Assembly: GCA_011088105.1 (NCBI GenBank)
Contig: JAALKI010000008.1
Coordinates: 27,407 to 91,406, forward strand
Direction of reading: 5' to 3'
DNA length: 64,000 bases
Source: Nitrospirota bacterium
GTDB taxonomy: Bacteria > Nitrospirota > Nitrospiria > Nitrospirales > UBA8639
In this document: positions 8,941 to 18,005 of the stretch, piece after piece
Numbering within the stretch: position 1 is the first letter of the stretch
Layout: each line of letters starts with the position of its first letter
Notes under the pieces: generated by a model
Databases searched by the model: none
What the model was told of the DNA's origin: nothing
What the model saw: only the letters and a program-made list of their open reading frames with translations
Translations under genes and position numbers: made by a program

Positions 8941-9429
8941 ATCAGCACCATCTATGATATCCCCTGCCAAACCATCAGTGGCGAGGACCAATCGCTCTCT
9001 AAATATCAAGACCATGTATTATTGATTGTCAACACGGCCTCTCAATGTGGGTTCACTCCACAATTTCAAGACCTTGAGGCTCTCTACAAACAATATCACG
9101 CGCAAGGCTTTGCCGTATTGGGATTTCCATGCAATCAATTTGGCAGTCAAGAACCAGGCAGCCATGAAGACATTCTTAGCTTTTGTCAAACGAATTACGG
9201 TGTCAGTTTTCCCATGTTTGCAAAGATCGACGTGAATGGCCCCCATGCCCATCCACTCTACCAATATCTTAAAAACGCGGCCCCAGGCCTGCTAGGATCG
9301 GAAGCCATCAAATGGAACTTCACCAAATTTCTTGTCGATAAATCTGGAAAGGTCTATGAACGTTTTGCCCCGACTACCAAACCAGAGGCCATAGCCCCTG
9401 CCATTCAAGCACTTTTGAAGAACTCGTGA
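8941..9429 (+). CDS. Glutathione peroxidase family protein, canonical start codon missing
   Basis: This is a thiol-dependent peroxidase of the GPx family (Cys type). The peroxidatic cysteine lies in NTASQCGFTPQF, the Gln in FPCNQFGSQEPG and the Trp in KWNFTKFLVDKSG, giving the catalytic set. Family proteins begin near MSTIYDI; here the matching codons at 8941 read ATC AGC ACC ATC TAT GAT ATC. The expected ATG is therefore ATC, with GAGG six bases upstream. No ATG, GTG or TTG exists in frame until TTG at 9022, which would delete the first strand. An in-frame stop at 8926 excludes an earlier start. It is either start-codon decay, rare ATC initiation or a base-call error. Confidence 0.85.
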   Translation: MSTIYDIPCQTISGEDQSLSKYQDHVLLIVNTASQCGFTPQFQDLEALYKQYHAQGFAVLGFPCNQFGSQEPGSHEDILSFCQTNYGVSFPMFAKIDVNGPHAHPLYQYLKNAAPGLLGSEAIKWNFTKFLVDKSGKVYERFAPTTKPEAIAPAIQALLKNS

Positions 9430-9821
9430 AAAATCCTATCTTGTGTCTTTCTCCAAGAGTCGGCTAGCCGCGTTTCCAGAATGCCTTGTGCGCCTCGAAG
9501 ACTTCAGCTTTATTCAACGGCCGTTAGGCTCTTTTGGGTCCGTACGGACGTGTGTGTCAGGCAAAACCGAGATATTTTTGAATGATGCACCATGCCTCTT
9601 ATAGGCAAAAAATCCTGTGCCTCTTATGCCAGGCACGCCACACAGCTGAGAGCTCTACACGTTCCCTTTTTCTGTACCCTTCTTCTTTTTTTGATCCCCA
9701 ATTAAAAAACTAGTAGTCAAACGCTTCCAAACTGACTACACTACACCAGAAACTCATTAACCTATTCTCAATAGACACATAGGACTTATTGTTTTCCGAT
9801 TCAAGAAAGGACACCTCACAC
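9430..9821 (+). other. Intergenic region without recognised gene
   Basis: I see no gene here. A 10-bp direct repeat TGCCTCTTAT occurs at 9593 and 9618 with small flanking inversions. It is too short to interpret. Confidence 0.35.
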
Positions 9822-10190
9822 ATGGCCCAGCAATACAAACATTTTTCCGAGGGAGATTTTGGGGAATTGCACGGATACACAGAAAAGGATGCCCCAGCCG
9901 GTACCATTGCGCTCGTGGAAGAAGATGGGACAACTCTCACACCAGCAGGCATCAAGTTTTGTCAGAAACGAGGGCTCTCCACACCAACGGTTGAAGCCAT
10001 CCGCGTGTTACATGCCCAATATCATTCACCAGCCTTGAGCCATGCCGTTGAAGCACAAGCCCTCAGCGCCACATTCGTCAGAGAGCAACAGGAGAAGACC
10101 AAAAGAGTCTCTGAAGAACTCCGGTTAGACTGGGCAGCTCAAGACAAAGCCTACAAGCAACAAGTCGCCGCTAAAAAAGACACACCCTAA
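9822..10190 (+). CDS. Hypothetical protein (122 aa)
   Basis: I do not recognise this protein. The ATG at 9822 (MAQQYKHFSEGDFGEL) is preceded by AAGAAAGG and is preferred to an upstream in-frame start at 9789. The product is hydrophilic and has no signal peptide or membrane segment. Its C-terminal third is charged and probably helical (REQQEKTKRVSEELRLDWAA). It is followed by another small gene in the same orientation, at 10234. Coding-like composition and a ribosome binding site support a real gene, but no function can be assigned. Confidence 0.6.
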   Translation: MAQQYKHFSEGDFGELHGYTEKDAPAGTIALVEEDGTTLTPAGIKFCQKRGLSTPTVEAIRVLHAQYHSPALSHAVEAQALSATFVREQQEKTKRVSEELRLDWAAQDKAYKQQVAAKKDTP

Positions 10191-10233
10191 CTCTACGTAT
10201 CCATAATCATCCATATGCACGAGGAGTATTCCG

Positions 10234-10332
10234 ATGGGAAAAAGTCAGGATTCTCGTAAAGAAACCAAAAAGAAACCAGCCAAAACCATGAAAGAAAAGC
10301 GCGCTGACAAAAAGTCAAAGAAAAGCAGCTAG
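10234..10332 (+). CDS. Very small lysine-rich protein (32 aa)
   Basis: The ATG at 10234 follows a GAGGAG ribosome binding site at the right distance. It encodes MGKSQDSRKETKKKPAKTMK followed by KEKRA and a KKSKKSS tail. More than a third of the residues are lysine, and there is no hydrophobic segment. From memory, similar short KETKKKPAKTMKEKR proteins recur in unrelated bacteria; this was not checked by a search. A role in nucleic-acid or ribosome binding is only a guess from charge. Confidence 0.55.
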   Translation: MGKSQDSRKETKKKPAKTMKEKRADKKSKKSS

Positions 10333-10437
10333 GGGCTATTCGAGATACGTGAATAAACGGTTTTGAGAGTGATCTGCCCCCTTTAAACCACGCTATTGTC
10401 TATGTAACAGGCTTAGAACAATTTAAAGGAGAGGCCT

Positions 10438-10908
10438 ATGCTACGCGTGAAATTTTCTATCGAACACAGCATCCGCAAACTCCGCAAAGCAGAGGTATGG
10501 CTTGCTCAAGGGCAAACGAGCAAGAATCTCTATCGGAAATGAGCTATGACCGCCCCCCTACCATCGCTGACGTCATGAGTATGGGGGCCTGAAACTCGAT
10601 CAGGCGAAACGTCTAAAGAACTTGGAGCGAGAGAATATTCGATTGAAGCTAGCCGTCACCGACCTGACCCTCAACAAGCTAATTTTCAAGGAAGCGGCCA
10701 AGAGAAATTTCTAAGCCCCACCCGGCGATGGCTGGGGGGCGTGACCATCGGACAACAATTAGGCGTAGCCAAATAACGCATATGTCAGGTGTTGAGACAA
10801 CCATGATCAACCCAACGGTATGCGGCTCATCCTCATAGTACTTTGGGATACAAACCACCAACACCTGAGGTCAAGACAACTGAGGCATCTATTCCAAAAT
10901 ACGCATGA
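10438..10908 (+). mobile_element. Degenerate IS3-family element with internal deletion
   Basis: Pieces of both IS3 reading frames are recognisable. OrfA begins at 10438 (MLRVKFSIEHSIRKLRKAEV, then LLAQG-like WLAQGQTSKNLYRK) and stops early. It resumes as HEYGGLKLDQAKRLKNLE with LTLNKLIFKEAAKRNF ending near 10713. The OrfB start follows (SPTRRW, IGQQLGVAK) with stops, then STQRYAAH is joined directly to HSTLGYKPPTPE, which is the OrfB C-terminus. Most of the DDE catalytic domain is therefore deleted. The element is long inactive, and no terminal inverted repeats are evident. Confidence 0.7.
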
Positions 10909-11070
10909 CTTACATTACATCATGGAACAATCACTGAGAACGAGGCAAAGCCGACCAATTCTCTTTGTCACTAGATCGCTTTCCACGCGAAAGAGGAATA
11001 CACGTAAGCCCTTTGCCCATTACAAACATGAGAATAGCTTCACACAATTACGATAGTAAGGAGAAGAACG

Positions 11071-11238
11071 ATGCCAAAGGCGAAACGAGAAAAAAACTGT
11101 GCGACATGCGAAGATGGTGGGTCCATACGCATGAGCTTTATGGTTTGCGGACGATGCGCGTATCATTTTTGTAGTCGCCATGGCGATCCAAATTTAGAAG
11201 AATGTACCACCTGCCTTGACGGTGCTGAGGACACGTAG
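11071..11238 (+). CDS. Small cysteine-rich putative zinc-binding protein (55 aa)
   Basis: The ATG at 11071 has an AAGGAG ribosome binding site seven bases upstream. The 55-residue product has seven cysteines and two histidines in a regular pattern: NCATC, VCGRCAYHFCSRHG and ECTTCLDG, with Cys at 10, 13, 26, 29, 34, 45 and 48. This is a probable zinc-binding fold, perhaps two linked sites. There is no signal peptide. I do not recognise the family. It lies between IS3 debris and tex, and was too short for standard ORF cut-offs. Confidence 0.6.
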   Translation: MPKAKREKNCATCEDGGSIRMSFMVCGRCAYHFCSRHGDPNLEECTTCLDGAEDT

Positions 11239-11290
11239 GCTGGCGGACTCCTGTTGAGCTCTCTATACGACATTCACGAATCGGGAAGAC

Positions 11291-13444
11291 TCAGGAATTC
11301 TTACTTGAGCCCGTTTTCATGGATAGTGCAATGCGTCGGCATGGGATGTCGACCTTCAACACAGTCACATTGACGTGTTGGTTTACCTGTACAACGGTGT
11401 TGGGATCACTGACAAACCGATTGGCAAGCTGACTAATATGGACAAGGCCATCCTGATGCACCCCGATGTCAACAAAAGCGCCAAAGGCCGTCACATTGGT
11501 CACAACCCCGGACAGGATCATCCCGGGTTCGACCTGTTCGAGAGAGTGTATGCCTTCATGAAATTGTACCGGTGCAAATTGCTGACGCGGATCACGTCCA
11601 GGCTTGGCCAATTCGGTCATAATATCATCTAAAGTTGGCTTGCCAACTTCCTCCGTGACATATCGATGAAGATCGAGGGTATGTTGTCGATCAGCATCGT
11701 TCAGCAACTCCTTCACCGTACAGCCCAAGTCTTTGGCCATCACGTGAACCAGGGAATATCGCTCAGGATGCACGGCACTGGCATCGAGCGGATGGACTCC
11801 ATCCGTGATACGTAAAAATCCTGCAGCTTGCTCAAAGGCTTTTGGTCCTAAGCGGGGAACGTGTTTTAAAGCCATCCGACTCTGGAACGGGCCATGTTCC
11901 TGTCGATATGCCACGATGTTCATGGCGAGTTGTGACCCTACACCAGACACGGCGGTAAGGAGTTGCGGGCTTGCCATGTTGACATCCACCCCAACCCGAT
12001 TCACGCAACTGACGACTACATCCTGGAGACGTTGCTTTAAGATTCCTTGATCAACATCATGTTGGTACTGCCCTACCCCAATAGCCTTGGGATCGATTTT
12101 CACGAGTTCAGCTAAGGGATCCATTAGCCGCCGTCCGATTGAGACAGCCCCACGTATGGTCACATCCTGATCGGGAAATTCCTCACGGGCGATTGCGGAT
12201 GCAGAATACACCGATGCCCCGCTTTCATTGACCATCACAATTGGAATGTCCGAGGACAATGGGACCGTGCGCAGGAAGGTTTCAGTCTCTCTCCCTGCCG
12301 TCCCATTACCAATAGCGATGGCCTCAGGCTGAAAACGTTGACACAAGGCCACAATCGTTTCTCTCGCTTTGGAAGCAGCCGATGCACCCTGATGTGGATA
12401 GATCGTCTCTGTCTGACGCAAATGACCTTGCCGGTCAAGACAGACAACTTTACATCCAGTGCGAAACCCTGGATCTATAGCCAGTACCGTTTTCTGCCCC
12501 AAGGGTGACGCCATGAGCAATTGTTGGACATTTTGTGCAAAAACCTCAATGGCGATCTGATCAGCACGGGATTTTGTGAAGAGACGGGTTTCCGTTTCCA
12601 TAGATGGCGCAAGAAGCCTCGTAAAACTGTCCTGGATGGCCATGATCACCTGAACCGATTCCGGCCCACTCCCTTTCAGAAACAGGCGATGCAAAAGAGA
12701 CAACGCCGTCTGTTCCGGCACCACGATACGAATAGTCAGAAAGCCTTCCTGTTCCCCCCGACGCATGGCCAGCACACGATGTGAGGGCGCCGTCGCCACG
12801 GGTTCTTCCCATTCGACATAATCTCGATATTTGCTGCCTTGGACATCTTTCCCTCGTATCCCTGTGGTCTTCACTATCCCCTGTTCCTCAAATAGTCCCC
12901 GCATGGAGGCGCGTGCTTGCGGATGTTCATTGATCCATTCGGCCATAATATCTCGCGCACCACTCAACGCCTTTTCCACCGACGCTATTCCCTGTTCCAC
13001 ATTGAGAAACTTCTTGGCTTCAGCTTCGACATCCAACTGGGAATCTTGAGCCCAGAGACTCTGTGCCAGCGGTTCAAGCCCTTGTTCTTTAGCAATGAGA
13101 GCCCGCGTGCGGCGTTTGGGGCGATACGGTAAATAAAGATCTTCCAATTCTGTCATCGACGTGGCCGCGTGCACCTGCCTTTGCAGCACATCAGTGAGAG
13201 CACCTTGGTCTTCCAGTGAAGCCACAATGACAGCACGCCGTTTATCCAAGTCTCGCAGCTGGACGACTCGATCCCGAATAGACGTAATGATGACTTCATC
13301 TAACCCACCTGTTTTTTCTTTTCGATAGCGTGCGAGAAAAGGAACCGTGGCACCATCATCGAGAAGTTCTACCGTAGCCAGCACCTGTCTATTCGAAATC
13401 CCTAGTTCTAACGCAATGGTGTTGTCATACGATTGTGTGTTCAT
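11291..13444 (-). CDS. tex: Tex-family S1 RNA-binding protein
   Basis: Tex is a conserved cytoplasmic nucleic-acid-binding protein that acts with transcription complexes. At 717 residues the length is close to the family norm. In order: an N-terminal helical Tex domain (VPFLARYRKEKTGGLDE at about 35-50), a YqgF-like RNase H fold (LAIDPGFRTGCKVVCLD, then AIGNGTAGRETE), helix-hairpin-helix motifs (LLTAVSGVGSQLAMNIVAYR) and a C-terminal S1 domain (GVVTNVTAFGAFVDIGVHQD). The ATG at 13444 is the only good start. It appears to be a single-gene unit, followed upstream by ylqF on the same strand. Confidence 0.96.
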   Translation of the reverse strand: MNTQSYDNTIALELGISNRQVLATVELLDDGATVPFLARYRKEKTGGLDEVIITSIRDRVVQLRDLDKRRAVIVASLEDQGALTDVLQRQVHAATSMTELEDLYLPYRPKRRTRALIAKEQGLEPLAQSLWAQDSQLDVEAEAKKFLNVEQGIASVEKALSGARDIMAEWINEHPQARASMRGLFEEQGIVKTTGIRGKDVQGSKYRDYVEWEEPVATAPSHRVLAMRRGEQEGFLTIRIVVPEQTALSLLHRLFLKGSGPESVQVIMAIQDSFTRLLAPSMETETRLFTKSRADQIAIEVFAQNVQQLLMASPLGQKTVLAIDPGFRTGCKVVCLDRQGHLRQTETIYPHQGASAASKARETIVALCQRFQPEAIAIGNGTAGRETETFLRTVPLSSDIPIVMVNESGASVYSASAIAREEFPDQDVTIRGAVSIGRRLMDPLAELVKIDPKAIGVGQYQHDVDQGILKQRLQDVVVSCVNRVGVDVNMASPQLLTAVSGVGSQLAMNIVAYRQEHGPFQSRMALKHVPRLGPKAFEQAAGFLRITDGVHPLDASAVHPERYSLVHVMAKDLGCTVKELLNDADRQHTLDLHRYVTEEVGKPTLDDIMTELAKPGRDPRQQFAPVQFHEGIHSLEQVEPGMILSGVVTNVTAFGAFVDIGVHQDGLVHISQLANRFVSDPNTVVQVNQHVNVTVLKVDIPCRRIALSMKTGSSKNS

Positions 13445-13545
13445 CGTCTCAATGAATCCTTCTTACCATGAATGCCTATCATTCCCTATTTTTCATAAAG
13501 ATATTGGCAACAGTTGAATAGAAACCAAAGGCCGAGTCAAGCAAC

Positions 13546-14403
13546 CTAGACCAGAGGCTGGCATGGTTCTGGTCGCTCCAGGCTGGTGCGACCCAGGATG
13601 CCGTTACGGTATTCTGTCAGCAAGATTCTGGCTGCTTTTTCCTTATCCAATTCTCTAGCCTTGCCTTTACGCATGCATCCTCGTTTTGTCGCGATGGCTT
13701 CGAGCACGCCCACACCATCGAGCCCATCTTCTATAAACCCATAGCGCGCTGTGAGCAGACCAGGATAGCGCGCAAGAAGGGTGGTGGCGAGGAATTCGGC
13801 GATTTCTTCATCAATGACTGCATTGGCGCCAATCGCATGGATGGTCGCGAGCATGAGACCCACGATTGGATGTTTGATTTTTGGCCACAATAGGCCTGGT
13901 GAATCGATCAATGTCGTACGGCTATTGAGGATGTGGCACTGCTGGCTTTTGGTTACGGCCGGTTCGTTCCCCACCTGTGCCAGGCGGCGCTTAAGTAATG
14001 TATTCACGAGTGTGGATTTACCAACGTTGGGGATGCCCATGATCAGCATCCGTAACGGCTTTGTCACGCTGTTGCGAGACGGAGCCAGAGGCTGACAGAA
14101 GCTAGGTATCTTGGCAGCCTGTCCCGCACGCTTGCCAGAAAGGGCAATGGCATTCAAGTGATCTTCCTGATTGTATTTGTTCAACCAGGCTTGGGTAACG
14201 ACAGGGTCAGCCAGATCGGCTTTATTGAGCACTTTGAGACAAGGACGCTGGCGATGCTGCCGCAGTTCGGCGATCATCGGATTGCTGCTCGCTTCCGGCA
14301 CACGTGCGTCCAACACTTCGACGATGACATCGATCGCCTCCATCGTCTTCGCCACTTCTCGGCGCGCCCTATTCATGTGACCAGGAAACCATTGTATCGA
14401 CAT
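13546..14403 (-). CDS. ylqF: Ribosome biogenesis GTPase YlqF/RbgA
   Basis: This is a circularly permuted GTPase needed for late assembly of the large ribosomal subunit. The permuted motif order is visible: G4 LNKADLADP first, then G1 GIPNVGKSTLVN, then G3 DSPGLLWP. The N-terminus (MSIQWFPGHMNRA) is characteristic of the family. I chose the ATG at 14403, with a GGGAG upstream, over a TTG at 14409. The product is about 285 residues. It sits between tex and nnrS, all on the minus strand. Confidence 0.94.
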   Translation of the reverse strand: MSIQWFPGHMNRARREVAKTMEAIDVIVEVLDARVPEASSNPMIAELRQHRQRPCLKVLNKADLADPVVTQAWLNKYNQEDHLNAIALSGKRAGQAAKIPSFCQPLAPSRNSVTKPLRMLIMGIPNVGKSTLVNTLLKRRLAQVGNEPAVTKSQQCHILNSRTTLIDSPGLLWPKIKHPIVGLMLATIHAIGANAVIDEEIAEFLATTLLARYPGLLTARYGFIEDGLDGVGVLEAIATKRGCMRKGKARELDKEKAARILLTEYRNGILGRTSLERPEPCQPLV

Positions 14404-14483
14404 GGGCAAAGGGCTCCCTTATGAAAAACGCTTTCTCTCTTGGGTTACCGAACAATATGTCTGTACCGTCACGTCAACGGTGG

Positions 14484-15707
14484 TCACTGTGGTAACGCCT
14501 CCTCTACACTTCGTCCAAGGAGAATACATCCGTAGCCTACGACAAACAGCATATAAGCTCCACTCCAACATAACGCTGCCACACCGAGGACGATGGTACT
14601 CGATATGTCTATGCCGGGACCGAATACTCGTAGTATCGCCCCCAAGTTGACCAGAAGATAGATCATCACGGTCAAGGGTCCTGCATGCTTAATTCGCCCC
14701 GTGTGACCCAGGCTAGCCCGAGTCATCACCGCCAAGGTCATCACCCCCACAGCGCCCGTCGTCAGCGCATGTAGTGCATCTTCCATGGGCAGGCCTCCCC
14801 CAAGACTGGCCCCGCCAATGGCCAGCAGTGCCATCACCAGCCAACCATACCCCACATGCAACACCAACACTAACGGCTCACGCCATGTAAGCCAGCCATG
14901 CCAGCGTATCAGACGAACGAGATTGATCACACCACCAACTATTAACATCCAGCCAGTCATAATCGCCTGTGGGTCAAGCATCCATGCGATCGCGGCAATA
15001 CCAATCGACACGAGCGCAATCCCATCAAAAGGAGAAAAAGGCACGGGCCGTTTCGCCATGCCTTGCTGAACTAAAAAATCTTCGGTAAAACCAGAAGTCA
15101 CGCGTCCTCCGATCAATGCAAGTAGCACCATAACCAACGCAAGCGCCATGCGCTCAGCGAAGTTTGTTGCGGCATCACTGAGCCATAAAACATGAAAGAG
15201 AATGTTGGCGCTCGCATACAGACTCATGAGCATCCCCATCGGCAACCGATCCCAGGCCTTGCTGGCAACAATTTCTCGCCACACCACCCCTGCCATCACA
15301 ACCAGAAATGCTGCATCCACAATGGCCGAAGCGAGAGGAGAAAACCACGGGAGCACGATAGCGAGGCGTCCTGCTAACCATAGCGTCACAAGCAGCATGA
15401 GCGGCCACCCTCGGATTGGAGGACGATCAGTCCAATTGGGCATGGCGGTTAGCAAAAACCCCGCGATCACACAGGGCAGAAAGCCAAAGGTCATTTCATG
15501 GGCATGCCAATCTCGCGGCGCATAGAGAAACGCCATGTTGCCTGATCCAGCAAAGATGAAAACCCAGATAGGAATGGCGACGCCCACAAATAAGGCCGCA
15601 CTCAAAAAGAATGGGCGAAATCCATACGAGAAGAACGCTAGTTCTTGGGAGCTCGCTTTTCCTTTAGGAGAATGGTGTCTCATCTCTACACGCAATATCT
15701 TTCTCAT
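14484..15707 (-). CDS. nnrS: NnrS family heme/copper membrane protein
   Basis: NnrS proteins are polytopic membrane proteins associated with nitric oxide tolerance and denitrification. The 407 residues contain about twelve hydrophobic segments. The typical N-terminal FFSYGFRPFF and the RDWHAHEMTFGF segment with conserved histidines are present, as is HALTTGAVGVMTLAVMTRAS, the late signature of the family. The start at 15707 is uncertain; an ATG eight codons later is also possible. A zinc-ribbon protein is divergently encoded at 15880. I found no clear NnrR/FNR-type box in the gap. Confidence 0.92.
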   Translation of the reverse strand: MRKILRVEMRHHSPKGKASSQELAFFSYGFRPFFLSAALFVGVAIPIWVFIFAGSGNMAFLYAPRDWHAHEMTFGFLPCVIAGFLLTAMPNWTDRPPIRGWPLMLLVTLWLAGRLAIVLPWFSPLASAIVDAAFLVVMAGVVWREIVASKAWDRLPMGMLMSLYASANILFHVLWLSDAATNFAERMALALVMVLLALIGGRVTSGFTEDFLVQQGMAKRPVPFSPFDGIALVSIGIAAIAWMLDPQAIMTGWMLIVGGVINLVRLIRWHGWLTWREPLVLVLHVGYGWLVMALLAIGGASLGGGLPMEDALHALTTGAVGVMTLAVMTRASLGHTGRIKHAGPLTVMIYLLVNLGAILRVFGPGIDISSTIVLGVAALCWSGAYMLFVVGYGCILLGRSVEEALPQ

Positions 15708-15879
15708 TCACCGTATCTCTAGAAAGTGCATTATACCTATCTCCATGAGCATATGGTGAAACACGAGAAAAGCGCTTGAGGGAGACAGTCTATCCTGTTC
15801 TGACGACAAGGTGTTATGGCATACTTGTTAGAGCACATCCGTTGACGAATAGATCCATTCTGTCACAAGGAGGTATCCC

Positions 15880-16239
15880 ATGGGACCAACGAAAGCTATT
15901 GTCAAAGATGGCGGTATCTATAATGCAAAAACCGGGATGCTTATCAAGGACGGGCTCACGACCCATGAGACCATTCAGGACTATGCGACCCATCATTACA
16001 TTGTCCTTCCTGTTGTGAATAAAACTTGCCAACCATGGTTGCTCGATGGCCAACCAATTTATTGTTTACGAGGCACTCGTTATGAAAACCTCCAAGACGA
16101 AGTGCTGCACTTAGCACGATGCCCGGATTGTGGCGGCATGGGCATCCGAGATGATGAACCAATGGTCGAATCTGACTGTATCCGGTGTGTGTCCTGCGGC
16201 CATGAGTTTGATACTCGGTTGGAGATGATGGAAAGTTAG
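15880..16239 (+). CDS. Hypothetical protein with C-terminal zinc ribbon
   Basis: The ATG at 15880 follows an ideal AGGAGG. The first 80 residues have no recognised motif. The C-terminus forms a four-cysteine zinc ribbon, CPDCGGMGIRDD then CIRCVSCGHEF, with probable ligands in the CPDC and CVSC pairs. There is no signal peptide or transmembrane segment. The gene precedes an alpha/beta hydrolase by about 60 bp on the same strand, so they may be co-transcribed. The function is unknown. Confidence 0.7.
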   Translation: MGPTKAIVKDGGIYNAKTGMLIKDGLTTHETIQDYATHHYIVLPVVNKTCQPWLLDGQPIYCLRGTRYENLQDEVLHLARCPDCGGMGIRDDEPMVESDCIRCVSCGHEFDTRLEMMES

Positions 16240-16301
16240 AAACCCTCGTCCTTCCAACCATTCCACGCATTAGGCATCCACATAAGGGACGAGAGATCGT
16301 C

Positions 16302-17066
16302 ATGATGAATCACACAACCCATTTTGACGTACCTGGAACAGATTCAAAATGTATTGTCGGTGACCGTCTCCAGGGGCAAGATCGACAAATTCTCTTTGTG
16401 AACGGATTTCTTTCCAAACGGTGGGGCAACAAAAGCAAAGCCCTTGCCGACTTGTGTCGTCAGCGACATTGGGGATTCTGCTGTTTTGATTTTCGTGGCA
16501 ACGGCGACTCACAGGGCATCTTCAGCGACTATACGCTTTGTGATTGGCTAGACGACGCTCGAGGCATCACCACTATGCTTGCCGACGGCCCCCCCCTGAC
16601 CATTATCGGTTCTTCCTTAGGCGGATGGCTCGCGTGGCTCATCGGGCAAGAATGTCCTCACGTAAAACAGCTTGTCCTCCTCGCTCCAGCGTTTAATATG
16701 ATGGGGAAACGAGCGCAGGTCATTTCTTCAACTCGGCGCCAACAATGGGAAGAAACCGGCTGGATGCCTTGGGCCGATGATACCCTTCATCGGGACTTTC
16801 CGCTTTCCTGGAAATGGGTTGAAGAAAGCGAAACCTTATGGGCTCGCCGATTTGACTTACCCAGGCCGGTCCCCACACGCATTCTGCATGGCCTTCAAGA
16901 CGATGTCATTTCTCCATCAGGAAGCTGGCAATTCGTAGAACATCTTCTCACACATGATCCACACTACCCCATTGAACTCCTTTTGAAGACAGGCGACCAC
17001 CGGTTTAGTAGCCACTTGAATTTGATGACATTTTTGGAAATCGCCAGCCAGATTCAGCCGGGGTAA
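16302..17066 (+). CDS. Alpha/beta hydrolase
   Basis: This is a serine hydrolase of the alpha/beta fold, 254 residues. The nucleophile elbow is GSSLGGW (residues about 103-109). The likely acid lies in HGLQDDVISP and the catalytic histidine in TGDHRFSS, giving a complete triad. An N-terminal FVNGFLSKRWGNKS precedes the oxyanion strand. It resembles YqiA/UPF0227-like or carboxylesterase-type small hydrolases, but the substrate cannot be stated. The protein is cytoplasmic, with no signal peptide. It lies downstream of the zinc-ribbon gene. Confidence 0.88.
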   Translation: MMNHTTHFDVPGTDSKCIVGDRLQGQDRQILFVNGFLSKRWGNKSKALADLCRQRHWGFCCFDFRGNGDSQGIFSDYTLCDWLDDARGITTMLADGPPLTIIGSSLGGWLAWLIGQECPHVKQLVLLAPAFNMMGKRAQVISSTRRQQWEETGWMPWADDTLHRDFPLSWKWVEESETLWARRFDLPRPVPTRILHGLQDDVISPSGSWQFVEHLLTHDPHYPIELLLKTGDHRFSSHLNLMTFLEIASQIQPG

Positions 17067-17198
17067 AAGAAACCCTTTTTCGCTCATGCAACTTACGCAT
17101 TACTTGCCTGATCAACAAAAGACAAAGCATGAGCTTCTTCACCATGTTCGTCACAAAATTCTGTGAGCTATGTCATGACATCCACCACTTCACTCCAG

Positions 17199-18005
17199 TT
17201 ACCTCGTCCCTCTTGACAATTCACGCAACTGGGCATATCGCTGCCGGTCTTCCTCATATTGAGGAAGCCGATAGACCTGATCTATTTGAATGGCTCGTTC
17301 CAGACACCGAAGCGCTGAGAGTGAGTCCTTTCGCTCAACATACACATCGGCCAACAAGCGAAGTGCTCCGGCCTCTCCAACCCCATTTCCTAATTTTGCA
17401 AAATGTTCAGTCGCATTGTTGAAACAGGCTTCCGCCTTTTGAAAATGACCAGTGAGGAGAAACGTTTTCCCCAATTGTCCATAGGTCGTGGCTAAACCAT
17501 CTTCATTCCCAATTTTTCTATGGTATTCGAGGGCTGTATGAAACGCGTCAATAGCCCGTTCAGGTCTATCCAATTGAAGTTCTTGGAGCGCGAGATTGCT
17601 ATAGAGAATGCCTAAGGCCCGGGTATTATCCAATGGTGTCAAGACATCAATGGCTTCTAAATAAAAGGCCCGTGCCTTCTCCGGCTGGCCCGTATCAGTT
17701 TTGAGATTTCCAAGATTGACGAGTGTTTCGCCAATGGCATTGCCCTCTTGTACTGTTCGTTGGATCTCAAGAACTTCCCGATAACAGGCCTCTGCTTGCT
17801 CAACATCTTCCAACAGCGCACAGACATTCCCAAGATTGCCTAACGCTTCGGATAAGGCCTGCGGAAATTGTTCTTGTCTCGCCTCATTGACAGCCTGTTC
17901 GTACCACAACCGCGCCTTTGAGAGGTCTCCACGATGGAGGAAAATCTCACCACGACGAGAAGCCGAACTAGACATGCTATTAAGTTGACTATACTGTTTG
18001 CTCAA
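17199..18005 (-). CDS. Tetratricopeptide repeat protein
   Basis: This protein is built from about six tandem TPR units (for example EALGNLGNVCALLEDVEQAE, TLVNLGNLKTDTGQPEKARA and TTYGQLGKTFLLTGHFQKAE), the pattern of kinesin-light-chain/LGN-type TPR arrays. No catalytic domain or signal peptide is visible. The start is either TTG at 18005 or ATG at 17975; neither has a strong ribosome binding site, so an N-terminal part may have been lost. Such arrays mediate protein-protein contacts; the partner is unknown. Confidence 0.85.
   Translation of the reverse strand: MSKQYSQLNSMSSSASRRGEIFLHRGDLSKARLWYEQAVNEARQEQFPQALSEALGNLGNVCALLEDVEQAEACYREVLEIQRTVQEGNAIGETLVNLGNLKTDTGQPEKARAFYLEAIDVLTPLDNTRALGILYSNLALQELQLDRPERAIDAFHTALEYHRKIGNEDGLATTYGQLGKTFLLTGHFQKAEACFNNATEHFAKLGNGVGEAGALRLLADVYVERKDSLSALRCLERAIQIDQVYRLPQYEEDRQRYAQLRELSRGTR

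Noticed and set aside
9593..9627. 10-bp direct repeat TGCCTCTTAT
   Set aside because: Only two copies and no related gene or mobile element end; could occur by chance.
15708..15879. FNR/NnrR box between nnrS and the zinc-ribbon gene
   Set aside because: No TTGAT-N4-ATCAA-like palindrome was found.
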